Assembly: GCF_036021035.1 (NCBI RefSeq)
Contig: NZ_CP107930.1
Span: 3,348,001 to 3,412,000, forward strand
Source of the DNA: Kineococcus sp. NBC_00420
GTDB taxonomy: Bacteria; Actinomycetota; Actinomycetes; Actinomycetales; Kineococcaceae
Direction: 5' to 3'
DNA length: 64,000 nucleotides
The translations under genes and the position numbers were made by a program. The notes beneath the pieces were generated by a model. That model worked only from the letters and a program-made list of their open reading frames with translations. It searched no databases and had not been told where the DNA came from. Shown here one piece after another: positions 8,253 to 15,770 of the stretch; position 1 is the first letter of the stretch; the number at the start of each line of letters is the position of its first letter.

Positions 8253-9815
8253 GTGCTGAAGCAACGCGAACGAGGACCGCAGGCTCCGGGACGACAGGGG
8301 CGACACGGTCGACGGTTGCTGGCGGTGCTGGCCGGTCTCCTGTCGGGCGCCACCACCCTGGGGGTCGGTGCGCTGCTCGCGACGCTCGTCACCCGTTCGG
8401 CCGACCCCGTCTACGGGGTGGGGCAGGAGTTCATCGCCCGGACGCCGGAGTGGCTGAAGGAGTGGGCGATCCGGCAGTTCGGGCAGTCCGACAAGGCGGT
8501 CCTGCTGGGCAGTCTCTACGCCACCCTAGTGATCCTCTTCGCCGTCATCGGCCTCGTCGCGCTGCGCTGGTTGCGGGTCGGCCTCGGCCTCGTCGTCCTC
8601 CTGGGTCTCGCGGCCGTCGGCGCCAGCGTGCACCGTCCGGACGCGACCTCGCTGAGCTGGATGCCGTCCGCCGTCGGGACGTTGGCCGGGGCCGCCGCCC
8701 TCGTGCTGCTGATCCGCGCCCTGACCGGCCGCGCCCCGTCCGCGCGGGGACCGCTGTCGCGCCGGTCGGTGCTGTTCGGTGCCGTCGCCGGCGCGGCGGC
8801 CGTCACCGCCGGTGGTGGCGTCCTGGTGAACCGCTCGAAGTCCGTGGCCGCCTCGCGCGCCGACATCGTGCTGCCCAAACCCGTCTCGGCGGCGCCCACG
8901 TTGCCTCCGGGGCTGGACTCGATCGACGGGATCACGCCGTACGTGACGAGCGCGAAGGACTTCTACCGCGTCGACACCGCCCTCTCGGTGCCGCAGGTCG
9001 ACATCTCCTCGTGGACGCTGCGCATCCACGGCATGGTCGACCGCGAGGTCACGGTGACCTTCGACGACCTCCTGAAGGAGGACCTCGTCGAACGGTGGAT
9101 GACCATGACCTGCGTGTCGAACGAGGTGGGCGGCAACCTCGTCGGCAACGCCCGCTGGCTCGGCGTACCCCTGACCACGCTGCTGGACCGGGCCGGGATC
9201 AAGGCCGACGCGGACATGCTGTACTCCACCTCCGTCGACGGTTTCACCATCTCGACCCCGGTGGCGGACGCCACCGACGGCCGCGACTCGATGATCGCCG
9301 TCGCCATGAACGGTGAGCCGCTGACCGACGTCCACGGGTTCCCGGCCCGCATGATCGTCCCCGGCCTCTACGGCTTCGTCTCGGCCTGCAAGTGGATCAC
9401 CGACATCGAGGTCACCCGGTTCGACGCGAAGACCGCCTACTGGACGGACCGCGGCTGGGCGCAGAAGGCGCCCATCAAGACGGCCACCCGCATCGACGTC
9501 CCCGCCTCCTTCGCCATGATCGCCTCGGGTCAGACGGTGCCGATCGCCGGGGTCGCCTGGGCGCAGACGCGGGGGATCAGCAAGGTCGAGGTGTCCCTCG
9601 ACAACGGGGACTGGGCCGAGGCCACGTTGGTCCCGTCGGTGAACGCGAACACCTGGGTCCAGTGGACCTACGCCTACGACAACGCCGAGAAGGGCAGTCA
9701 CACGGTGCGGGTCCGCTCGACGGACGGCACGGGGCAGGTGCAGACCGAGGACGTCGTGCAGCCGATCCCGGACGGTTCGTCGGGACAGCCCAGCAAGTTC
9801 TTCACCGTCGTCTGA
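8253..9815 (+). CDS. Membrane-anchored molybdopterin oxidoreductase, sulfite-oxidase fold
   Basis: 520-residue protein with four or five N-terminal hydrophobic helices (about 20-195) and an extracytoplasmic sulfite-oxidase-type domain from about residue 225. The molybdenum ligand is probably Cys287 in MTMTCVSNEVGG; GFPARMIVPGLYGF and WITDIEVTRFD are further family landmarks. A Mo-co dimerisation, Ig-like domain follows (about 400-520, SGQTVPIAGVAWAQTRGISKVEVSLD). The cytochrome and heme domains of true sulfite oxidase are absent. The RR motif at residues 169-170, ahead of the last helix, could mark Tat export of the cofactor-loaded domain. The GTG start has GGGAG upstream. Substrate unknown. 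The fasciclin lipoproteins downstream are exported to the same compartment. Confidence 0.87.
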   Translation: MLKQRERGPQAPGRQGRHGRRLLAVLAGLLSGATTLGVGALLATLVTRSADPVYGVGQEFIARTPEWLKEWAIRQFGQSDKAVLLGSLYATLVILFAVIGLVALRWLRVGLGLVVLLGLAAVGASVHRPDATSLSWMPSAVGTLAGAAALVLLIRALTGRAPSARGPLSRRSVLFGAVAGAAAVTAGGGVLVNRSKSVAASRADIVLPKPVSAAPTLPPGLDSIDGITPYVTSAKDFYRVDTALSVPQVDISSWTLRIHGMVDREVTVTFDDLLKEDLVERWMTMTCVSNEVGGNLVGNARWLGVPLTTLLDRAGIKADADMLYSTSVDGFTISTPVADATDGRDSMIAVAMNGEPLTDVHGFPARMIVPGLYGFVSACKWITDIEVTRFDAKTAYWTDRGWAQKAPIKTATRIDVPASFAMIASGQTVPIAGVAWAQTRGISKVEVSLDNGDWAEATLVPSVNANTWVQWTYAYDNAEKGSHTVRVRSTDGTGQVQTEDVVQPIPDGSSGQPSKFFTVV

Positions 9816-10014
9816 CTCCGTCGCATCCTTTTCACTCGTAGCAACGATCTGGTAACGGATTGTCACTACCGGCGATCTGGGCGTGCGGTCGTCGGCAGAC
9901 CGGTCGACCGTGGACGAGGCACCAATCCCCTGGCGGGTCGGCGCCGAAGAGAAGTTGTACGAACGATTCACCGCCGGTCCTGACGGTGAAACACCATTGA
10001 GGAGCTACGACCTG

Positions 10015-10716
10015 ATGATGACCACGACTCGCAAGCGCACCTTCTCGGTCCTGGCTCTGGCCGGGGCGCTGGGTCTTGGCCTCTCGGCCTGTGGCGGTTC
10101 CGACGACACCGCCGGCTCGACCACCAGTTCCAGCACCAGCAGCAGCACCACTTCCTCGATGGCGTCCCCGAGCGAGTCGATGACCTCGAGCGCGGCGATG
10201 GCCGGTTCGACCGACCCGATCGGCCCCGGCTGCGCCGACTACGCCGCCCAGGTTCCCAGCGGTGCCGGTTCCGTCGGCGGCATGGCTGCCGCCAACGTGA
10301 CGACCGCTGCGTCGAACAACCCGCTGCTGACCCAGCTCGTCGCCGCCGTCTCCGGCAAGCTGAACCCGGACGTGAACCTCGTCGACACCCTGAACAGCGG
10401 TGAGTTCACCGTGTTCGCCCCGGTCGACTCCGCGTTCGCGAAGCTGCCCGCCGACACCGTGGCGACCCTGAAGACGCCCGAGGGCGCCAAGACGCTGACC
10501 AGTGTCCTGACCTACCACGTGGTGGCCGGGAAGATGGACCCGCAGCAGCTGCTCGACGCCGGAACGGTCAAGACCGTGCAGGGTGGCGAGGTGAAGGTCG
10601 CCGGTACGCCGGACAAGCTGACCATCGACGGTTCCACGAACGTGATCTGCGGCAACGTGCAGACCTCGAACGCGACCGTGTACCTCGTCGACTCGGTGCT
10701 CATGCCCCCGATGTGA
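10015..10716 (+). CDS. Fasciclin (FAS1) domain lipoprotein, copy 1
   Basis: 233-residue surface lipoprotein resembling mycobacterial MPT70/MPT83. The signal peptide ends in the lipobox GLSACGG with lipidated Cys26, followed by a Ser/Thr-rich low-complexity linker (about 30-65) and one FAS1 domain (about 90-233) with the family boxes [17 protein letters not shown] (H1) and [10 protein letters not shown] (H2). ATG at 10015 is preceded by GAGGAG; a longer GTG reading to 9883 is rejected because it would bury the signal peptide. It ends 10 nt before a strong terminator. It differs from the next gene by one residue (Thr in VATLKTPEG here). Probably involved in adhesion or cell-envelope interaction. 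Confidence 0.92.
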   Translation: MMTTTRKRTFSVLALAGALGLGLSACGGSDDTAGSTTSSSTSSSTTSSMASPSESMTSSAAMAGSTDPIGPGCADYAAQVPSGAGSVGGMAAANVTTAASNNPLLTQLVAAVSGKLNPDVNLVDTLNSGEFTVFAPVDSAFAKLPADTVATLKTPEGAKTLTSVLTYHVVAGKMDPQQLLDAGTVKTVQGGEVKVAGTPDKLTIDGSTNVICGNVQTSNATVYLVDSVLMPPM

Positions 10717-10726
10717 TGACGAACTG

Positions 10727-10762
10727 AAGAGCGCCGGTGACCTCACGGTCACCGGCGCTCTT
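10727..10762 (+). terminator. Terminator hairpin of fasciclin copy 1
   Basis: Perfect 16-bp stem (AAGAGCGCCGGTGACC and its complement) with a TCAC loop, 10 nt after the stop codon. There is no T-run, only TTCTGCGT after the stem. Confidence 0.85.
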
Positions 10763-10860
10763 CTGCGTCCACATCCCGTCAGGATCGGTGCGCCAGGATC
10801 TGTGGCGGACTGCACCAAACCCCCGGGCCCGCGGCGACGAATGCAGGGTGGAAGCGAGAA

Positions 10861-10879
10861 CCCACCGCGACGCGGTGGG
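10861..10879 (+). repeat. Perfect palindrome in the leader of fasciclin copy 2
   Basis: CCCACCGCG-A-CGCGGTGGG lies about 25 nt upstream of the start codon and about 12 nt before the AGAGGAGAG ribosome site. It could be a leader hairpin or an operator. Copy 1 has no equivalent. Confidence 0.6.
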
Positions 10880-10907
10880 ACACGAACCACAGAGGAGAGT
10901 TCCACTG

Positions 10908-11609
10908 ATGATGACCACGACTCGCAAGCGCACCTTCTCGGTCCTGGCTCTGGCCGGGGCGCTGGGTCTTGGCCTCTCGGCCTGTGGCGGTTCCGACGAC
11001 ACCGCCGGCTCGACCACCAGTTCCAGCACCAGCAGCAGCACCACTTCCTCGATGGCGTCCCCGAGCGAGTCGATGACCTCGAGCGCCGCGATGGCCGGTT
11101 CGACCGACCCGATCGGCCCCGGCTGCGCCGACTACGCCGCCCAGGTTCCCAGCGGTGCCGGTTCCGTCGGCGGCATGGCTGCCGCCAACGTGACGACCGC
11201 TGCGTCGAACAACCCGCTGCTGACCCAGCTCGTCGCCGCCGTCTCCGGCAAGCTGAACCCGGACGTGAACCTCGTCGACACCCTGAACAGCGGTGAGTTC
11301 ACCGTGTTCGCCCCGGTCGACTCCGCGTTCGCGAAGCTGCCCGCCGACACCGTCGCGTCCCTGAAGACGCCCGAGGGCGCCAAGACGCTGACCAGTGTCC
11401 TGACCTACCACGTGGTGGCCGGGAAGATGGACCCGCAGCAGCTGCTCGACGCCGGAACGGTCAAGACCGTGCAGGGTGGCGAGGTGAAGGTCGCCGGTAC
11501 GCCGGACAAGCTGACCATCGACGGTTCCACGAACGTGATCTGCGGCAACGTGCAGACCTCGAACGCGACCGTGTACCTCGTCGACTCGGTGCTCATGCCC
11601 CCGATGTGA
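10908..11609 (+). CDS. Fasciclin (FAS1) domain lipoprotein, copy 2
   Basis: 233-residue lipoprotein, identical to the preceding gene except for one residue (Ser for Thr in VASLKTPEG). It has the same lipobox Cys26, Ser/Thr-rich linker and single FAS1 domain. ATG is preceded by AGAGGAGAG. Its 136-nt upstream region is unrelated to that of copy 1 and contains a 9-bp palindrome, so the two copies probably have different expression. The coding region, including silent positions, is almost unchanged, so the duplication or a gene conversion is recent. It ends in its own copy of the same terminator. Confidence 0.92.
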   Translation: MMTTTRKRTFSVLALAGALGLGLSACGGSDDTAGSTTSSSTSSSTTSSMASPSESMTSSAAMAGSTDPIGPGCADYAAQVPSGAGSVGGMAAANVTTAASNNPLLTQLVAAVSGKLNPDVNLVDTLNSGEFTVFAPVDSAFAKLPADTVASLKTPEGAKTLTSVLTYHVVAGKMDPQQLLDAGTVKTVQGGEVKVAGTPDKLTIDGSTNVICGNVQTSNATVYLVDSVLMPPM

Positions 11610-11619
11610 TGACGAACTG

Positions 11620-11655
11620 AAGAGCGCCGGTGACCTCACGGTCACCGGCGCTCTT
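11620..11655 (+). terminator. Terminator hairpin of fasciclin copy 2
   Basis: Same 16-bp stem and TCAC loop as at 10727. It also separates this gene from the convergent oxidoreductase gene, so it may stop transcription from both sides. Confidence 0.85.
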
Positions 11656-11671
11656 CTGCGTTGAACGGCGA

Positions 11672-12676
11672 TCAGACGCGGACGAGCATCTTCCCGGTGT
11701 TGGCGCCACGCATCATCGACAGGAACGCCTCGACGGAGTTCTCGATCCCGTCGACGACGGTCTCGTCGTAGGCGATCTTCCCCTCGGCGAACCAGCCGGC
11801 CATGCGGGTGCCGAACTCCCCGGCGAGGTCCTGGTGCTCACCCACGATGAACCCGCGCAGGGTCAGCTTGCGGGTGACGAGGTTCGAGAGGTTGTCCGGC
11901 CCGGCGGCGGGCCCGGTGGCGTTGTACCGCGAGATCGACCCGCACAACGCGGCCCGGCCGTGGTCGTTGAACGCGTCGAGCGCAGCCTCGAGGTGGTCGC
12001 CGCCGACGTTGTCGAAGAACACGTCGATGCCGTCGGGGGCGGCGTCGGCGAGGAGTTCGCGGATCGCGCCCTCCTTGTAGTTCACGGCCCGGTCGTAGCC
12101 GTACTTCTCCTGCAGCAGGGTGACCTTCTCGGCCGTGCCCGCCGAACCGATGACGGTCTTCGCGCCGAGCAGGCGGGCGATCTGGCCGACGGCCGTCCCG
12201 ACGGCACCCGCGGCACCGGAGACGAAGACGGTGTCCCCCTCGCGCAGGCCGGCGACCGCGGTGAGGCCCGCGTACGCCGTCATGCCGATCATGCCGAAGA
12301 CACCGAGGTGCAGGGAGTTCGGGGCGCCGGGGATCGGGTCGACCCTGCGGAAGCCCGACGCGTCGCCCTGGGCGACGTCGCGCCAGCCGAACCCGTGGAC
12401 GACCAGCGAACCGACGGGGAGGTCGTCGCTGGTGGACTCCTCGACGTGGCCGATGGCGCCGCCGGTCATCGTCTCGCCGAGGGCGTACGGCGGGACGTAG
12501 CTGCGGACGTCGTTCATCCGGCCGCGCATGTAGGGGTCGACCGAGACGAACTCGTTGCGGACCCGCACCTGGCCGGGGCCGAGGTCGGGGAGTTCGACCG
12601 TGACCGTGCGGAAGTCGTCTGCGGTCGGCCACCCCTGGGGGCGGTTCACGAGCTGGACCTGGGTGCTGGACGTCAC
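11672..12676 (-). CDS. NADP-dependent oxidoreductase, MDR family (leukotriene B4 dehydrogenase-like)
   Basis: 334-residue zinc-independent medium-chain dehydrogenase/reductase of the prostaglandin/leukotriene reductase (curcumin reductase-like) group. Typical features are the N-terminal VNRPQGWPTADDF..., SVDPYMRGRM, the nucleotide-binding AAGAVGTAVGQIARLLGAK, YGYDRAVNYK, and the C-terminal LTLRGFIVGEH. It should reduce activated C=C bonds of enones using NADPH in the cytoplasm. GTG start with AAGGAG upstream. It follows the DUF1304 gene by 14 nt on the same strand, and both are divergent from a TetR regulator with a palindrome between them. It is therefore probably derepressed by an electrophile or xenobiotic. 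Confidence 0.9.
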   Translation of the reverse strand: MTSSTQVQLVNRPQGWPTADDFRTVTVELPDLGPGQVRVRNEFVSVDPYMRGRMNDVRSYVPPYALGETMTGGAIGHVEESTSDDLPVGSLVVHGFGWRDVAQGDASGFRRVDPIPGAPNSLHLGVFGMIGMTAYAGLTAVAGLREGDTVFVSGAAGAVGTAVGQIARLLGAKTVIGSAGTAEKVTLLQEKYGYDRAVNYKEGAIRELLADAAPDGIDVFFDNVGGDHLEAALDAFNDHGRAALCGSISRYNATGPAAGPDNLSNLVTRKLTLRGFIVGEHQDLAGEFGTRMAGWFAEGKIAYDETVVDGIENSVEAFLSMMRGANTGKMLVRV

Positions 12677-12690
12677 AGGAACTGACTCCT

Positions 12691-13080
12691 TCAGTCGGTG
12701 GTGAGGGATGCGATCAACAGCAGGCTGCCGATGAGCGCGGGGAGGATCTGGATCAGTGCGGGGCGGACCTTGGAGCGGTCGGAGGCGAGCAGGACGATCC
12801 CCGCTCCCACCATCGACAGCGTCCCCACGAGCACGAGGACGGCGCCGACGGTGTGCCGGCCGGTGGTGTGCACGACGATCCCCGCGACGATCTCAACGGC
12901 GAGGAACAGGTTGTAGAAACCCTGGTTGAACGCCATCGGAGCCGTCGTGCGGGCCGTCTGCTCGTCGAGACCGAAGACCGCCCGCGCCCGCGGTGTGGTC
13001 CAGAGCAGCGATTCCAGGACGAAGACGTACACGTGCACGAGAGCCGCGATGCCGGTCACGGTCAGGGCGGCGATCAGCAC
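12691..13080 (-). CDS. DUF1304 family membrane protein
   Basis: 129-residue protein with four predicted membrane helices. The DUF1304 signature is visible: HVYVFVLESLLWTTPRAR near the N-terminus and NQGFYNLFLAVE in helix 2. Function is not established for the family. It is often found next to TetR regulators and oxidoreductases, as here. ATG start at 13080. The gene opens a two-gene unit with the MDR oxidoreductase. Confidence 0.88.
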   Translation of the reverse strand: MLIAALTVTGIAALVHVYVFVLESLLWTTPRARAVFGLDEQTARTTAPMAFNQGFYNLFLAVEIVAGIVVHTTGRHTVGAVLVLVGTLSMVGAGIVLLASDRSKVRPALIQILPALIGSLLLIASLTTD

Positions 13081-13098
13081 GAGGACTCCTCAAGTCTT

Positions 13099-13114
13099 TG
13101 GAACGGTCATTCCA
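13099..13114. promoter_or_regulatory. Candidate TetR operator
   Basis: TGGAACGGTCATTCCA lies in the 64-nt divergent gap between the DUF1304 and TetR genes. The outer arms TGGAA/TTCCA are perfectly palindromic and the sequence resembles the GGAACG-NN-CGTTCC type of TetR-family sites. Confidence 0.6.
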
Positions 13115-13144
13115 CTATAGACTGCTCCCGAGAGGGGGCGCCAC

Positions 13145-13750
13145 GTGGGAAGAGTCCAGACGTTCGACACCGACGAGGTGGTGCGCGCGGTGCGCGCGTT
13201 GTTCTGGGACCGGGGGTTCGAGGACGTCTCGGTCCCGGAGATCGAGATCGCCACCGGACTGCGCCGTTCGAGCCTCTACCACGCGTTCGGCAGCAAGCGC
13301 GGACTGTTCGACGCCGCCGTGCAGAGCTACCTCGACGAGGTCATCCGGCCGCGGCTGCGACCGCTCGCCGGGCCCGACGTGCAGCCCGGTGCACTGCTCG
13401 ACTACCTCCAGGGCCTGCGCGCGGTCTTCGCCGACGGACGCGTCCCGGCCCTGCAGAGCGGCTGCCTGCTGCTCAACGCCGCGACGGCCCCGATCGGACG
13501 TGAGCCCGAGATCGCCGACGTGGTGCTCGGCTACCGCCGGGAACTGCACGCGGCCATGGCCCGCGGGGTCGCCGCCCACGCGCCGTCGCTGTCGGCCGAG
13601 GACCAGGACCGGCTGGCGCGGGTCTGCGCCGCCCTCGTCGTCAGCGCCATGGTCCTCGCCCGGGTCGACACCGACGAGGCCGCGCGGACCGTCGGCGCCG
13701 CGGTCGAGCTGGTCGAGGACGCTCGTTCCCCTCGGGCCGGTCCCGCGTAG
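13145..13750 (+). CDS. TetR/AcrR-family transcriptional regulator
   Basis: 201-residue repressor. The N-terminal helix-turn-helix (about 8-55) reads VRALFWDRGFEDVSVPEIEIATGLRRSSLYHAFGSKRGLF; the C-terminal ligand domain contains GCLLLNAATA, typical of the TetR group with a TetR_C_16/AefR-type pocket. GTG start at 13145. It is divergent from the DUF1304/oxidoreductase pair, so autoregulation and repression of that pair through the palindrome at 13099 are likely. The last about 15 residues ([11 protein letters not shown]) may be read-through past an old stop; the 3' end overlaps an opposite reading frame. Confidence 0.9.
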   Translation: MGRVQTFDTDEVVRAVRALFWDRGFEDVSVPEIEIATGLRRSSLYHAFGSKRGLFDAAVQSYLDEVIRPRLRPLAGPDVQPGALLDYLQGLRAVFADGRVPALQSGCLLLNAATAPIGREPEIADVVLGYRRELHAAMARGVAAHAPSLSAEDQDRLARVCAALVVSAMVLARVDTDEAARTVGAAVELVEDARSPRAGPA

Positions 13751-14094
13751 TCCGGTTCCACGTAGTCCGGCGGCGGGGTCCCCGGAACCCCCGCCGTCGC
13801 CCAGGGCATGCCCCCGTCGTCGAGCAACGCCACCACGTTCCCCTCCGCGTCGCGGCCGGCGCAGGTCGGGTACCCGCCGTCACCGATCCCGGTGCTGAAC
13901 ACGATCCCGTCCTCGACCCCGTCGCTCGAGCGGATCACGCACAACGGGCTCGGCCCGCCCTCGGGGAAGGCCGCGGCCGTGCAGCCGTCGGCGGCGAGCA
14001 CCGATCCGGTGGGCAGGTGCAGAGTCGTCACGTGCCGCACCAGGACCGGTCCGGACAGGCCCGCCAGGTCGGGGGAGCAGGGCGGCAGCTCCAC
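13531..14094 (-). CDS. Unrecognised protein, probably a damaged lipoprotein gene
   Basis: No family recognised. The first about 125 codons (14094 down to about 13720) have strongly GC-biased third positions and a plausible protein (LPTGSVLAADGCTAAAFPEG, CVIRSSDGVEDGIVFSTGIGDGGYPTCAGRDAEG, with paired cysteines), so this part looks real. The rest runs antisense to the TetR gene and is low-complexity, so the natural stop may be lost. Upstream, the same frame continues (FPAAPGTTHLQAFDHVELPP) to about 14200 with no start codon. The adjacent frame reads LRVLLLAACGS, a lipobox. A single frameshift near 14135 would join a signal peptide to this domain. Confidence 0.4.
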   Translation of the reverse strand: MELPPCSPDLAGLSGPVLVRHVTTLHLPTGSVLAADGCTAAAFPEGGPSPLCVIRSSDGVEDGIVFSTGIGDGGYPTCAGRDAEGNVVALLDDGGMPWATAGVPGTPPPDYVEPDYAGPARGERASSTSSTAAPTVRAASSVSTRARTMALTTRAAQTRASRSWSSADSDGAWAATPRAMAACSSRR

Positions 14095-14295
14095 GTGGTC
14101 GAAGGCCTGCAGGTGCGTCGTCCCCGGCGCCGCCGGAAACTCCCGCAGGCGGCGAGCAGGAGCACCCGGAGCGGGACGGCACGACGCAGCGGTGGATCAC
14201 CGCACGCTCCTGCGGGACGACCCCCGAAACCTTCCCCGGACGTCACCCGCCCGGCCCACCCGGCACCGTTCGTCCGTGCGGGGGAGGATGACCTC

Positions 14296-15282
14296 GTGGA
14301 CGCCGAGGTGGACGTGGACGGGTCGAGAGCCGCCGGGATCGTCGCGGGAACGGCCTGCGGGGACGCGCTGGGCGCGGGGTACGAGTTCGGTCCGCCCCTC
14401 GCGGACGGGACGCCCGTGGCGATGGTGGGCGGCGGGGTGTTCGACTGGGCCCCCGGGGAGTGGACCGACGACACCTCGATGGCGGTGCCGGTCCTGCAGG
14501 CCGTCGCGGCCGGTCGCCCCCTCACCGACGACGCGACCCTCGACGGGATCGTGGCCGCCTGGGTCGGGTGGGCGCGTGACGCCCAGGACGTGGGGGCCCA
14601 GACCCGCGCCGTCCTGGCTCGGCTGCAGGCCCCGTTCACGGCTTCGGACTGCCGCGCCGCCGCCGCTGCGCTGCACGCGGAGACGGGGCGCACGGCCGGG
14701 AACGGGTCGCTGATGCGGACCGCGCCGGTCGTCCTCGCCTACCTCGACGGCGGCGGTTCCCCCGAGGAGCTGGCCGTGAGCGCCCGGGCCGTGAGCGACC
14801 TGACCCACGCCGACCCGGAGGCCGGTGACGCCTGCGTCCTGTGGTGCGCGGCGGTGCGGCACGCGGTCCTGGCGGGGGAGTTCGACCTCCGCGGTGGACT
14901 CGACCTCCTGCCGGGATCCCGCCGCGACCTGTGGGCGGGGCGCATCGACGTCGCCGAGGTCTCCCGACCCCGCGACTTCCCGCAGAACGGCTGGGTGGTC
15001 CAGGCGCTGCAGGCGGCGTGGTCGGCGATCGTGACGACCCCCGTCCCCTCGGCCGACCCCGCGTCGCACTTCCGCCTCGCCCTCGAGGACGCGGTGCGCG
15101 GCGGGAACGACACCGACACCGTGGCCGCGATCGCCGGCGGGCTGCTCGGGGCCCGCTGGGGTGCCGGGGCCGTTCCCCCGGCCTGGCGCGAACTCGTCCA
15201 CGGGTGGCCCGGTTCCCGCCTCGCGGACCTGGAACGGATGGCTCAGCAGGCGACGGTGCGCCCGTTCCGCGCGGACTCCTGA
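14296..15282 (+). CDS. ADP-ribosylglycohydrolase family protein
   Basis: 328-residue DraG/ARH-like hydrolase that removes ADP-ribose from proteins or small molecules. Family motifs: GTACGDALGAGYEF at the N-terminus, WTDDTSM (metal-binding Thr-Asp-Asp, about residues 56-62), GNGSLMRTAPV in the middle, and VRGGNDTDTVAAIAGGLLGARWG (second metal site). The GTG at 14296 is preceded by GGGGGAGGATGACCTC, a good ribosome site. The gene stands alone, with no partner ADP-ribosyltransferase or DarT beside it, so a housekeeping or salvage role is more likely than a toxin-antitoxin pair. Confidence 0.9.
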   Translation: MDAEVDVDGSRAAGIVAGTACGDALGAGYEFGPPLADGTPVAMVGGGVFDWAPGEWTDDTSMAVPVLQAVAAGRPLTDDATLDGIVAAWVGWARDAQDVGAQTRAVLARLQAPFTASDCRAAAAALHAETGRTAGNGSLMRTAPVVLAYLDGGGSPEELAVSARAVSDLTHADPEAGDACVLWCAAVRHAVLAGEFDLRGGLDLLPGSRRDLWAGRIDVAEVSRPRDFPQNGWVVQALQAAWSAIVTTPVPSADPASHFRLALEDAVRGGNDTDTVAAIAGGLLGARWGAGAVPPAWRELVHGWPGSRLADLERMAQQATVRPFRADS

Positions 15283-15289
15283 GCCGCCG

Positions 15290-15660
15290 GCACGATCCGG
15301 GTCGTCCGCATCCCGACCCCGGTGTCCGGTTGCGGCTGGACGCCCGAACGCACGGCGTCGCGGTCCGCGCCGTGGGGGAGCTGCAGCGGGCGGCCACCGG
15401 CTGCGTTCCCGACGCGGTTGGTCACCGCCGTCACCGAGACGGGTTCCGCGCCCAGCCACGCGTCGAGCAGGTCGGCCCCGTGCACGACGTGGTCGACGAG
15501 CGCGCCGCCGCCGGCGAGTTCCGGACCGGTGGACCACGAACGTGACGTCGACAGCTTCCCGTCGTTCGTGCCCCGCACGGCGAACACCTGCCCGAGCACG
15601 ATGCCGCCGGAGAGTTCCAGGTCGGCGAACCAGGCAGCTCCTCCCTCCGATTCCCCCGTC
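15290..15660 (-). pseudogene. Fragment of a Gfo/Idh/MocA-type dehydrogenase
   Basis: On the minus strand the open frame contains GQVFAVRGTNDGKLSTSRSW followed by STGPELAGGGALVDHVVHG and [17 protein letters not shown]. This is the mid-domain signature of Gfo/Idh/MocA oxidoreductases (GGGAL.DH..H..DLL.WLLGAEP). The NAD-binding N-terminus is absent upstream, where a ROK gene begins in the other direction, and the C-terminus is short and ends inside the ADP-ribosylglycohydrolase 3' end. I call it a remnant of about 125 codons. Complete homologues of the same superfamily lie at 34038 and 35258. Confidence 0.7.
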
Positions 15661-15758
15661 GTCTCGTGCGGTCGCCGACGTCGCACCGCGAGCTCGCCGG
15701 GAGTCCCTGCACGATCGCCGTCGGGGGTGAGTGGGCGGCCGAGTGGGGGGTGGTGGGC

Positions 15759-15770
15759 TAGGGTTGCGGG
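15759..15770 (+). promoter_or_regulatory. Leaderless promoter, ROK gene
   Basis: TAGGGT followed by exactly 6 nt and then the GTG start codon. With normal -10 spacing, transcription would begin at or next to the start codon. No Shine-Dalgarno sequence is present. Confidence 0.6.

Larger units (their letters stand above)
10012..10768 (+). repeat. Tandem duplication unit A (fasciclin gene plus terminator)
   Basis: 757-bp unit repeated at 10905-11661 with 3 substitutions that I can count. It begins at the CTG just before the start codon and ends just after the terminator hairpin. The upstream leaders are unrelated, so the promoters were not duplicated. Confidence 0.95.
10905..11661 (+). repeat. 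Tandem duplication unit B (fasciclin gene plus terminator)
   Basis: Second copy of the 757-bp unit at 10012-10768, offset by 893 bp. The differences are one silent change near 11086 and a pair of changes in the GTCGCGTCC stretch near 11352-11356. Confidence 0.95.

Noticed and set aside
9816-10014. SigK-like promoter upstream of fasciclin copy 1 (CCAATCC ... CCGAAG)
   Set aside because: Only partial match to the mycobacterial motif, spacing off by about 2 nt, and no sigma/anti-sigma genes in the window.
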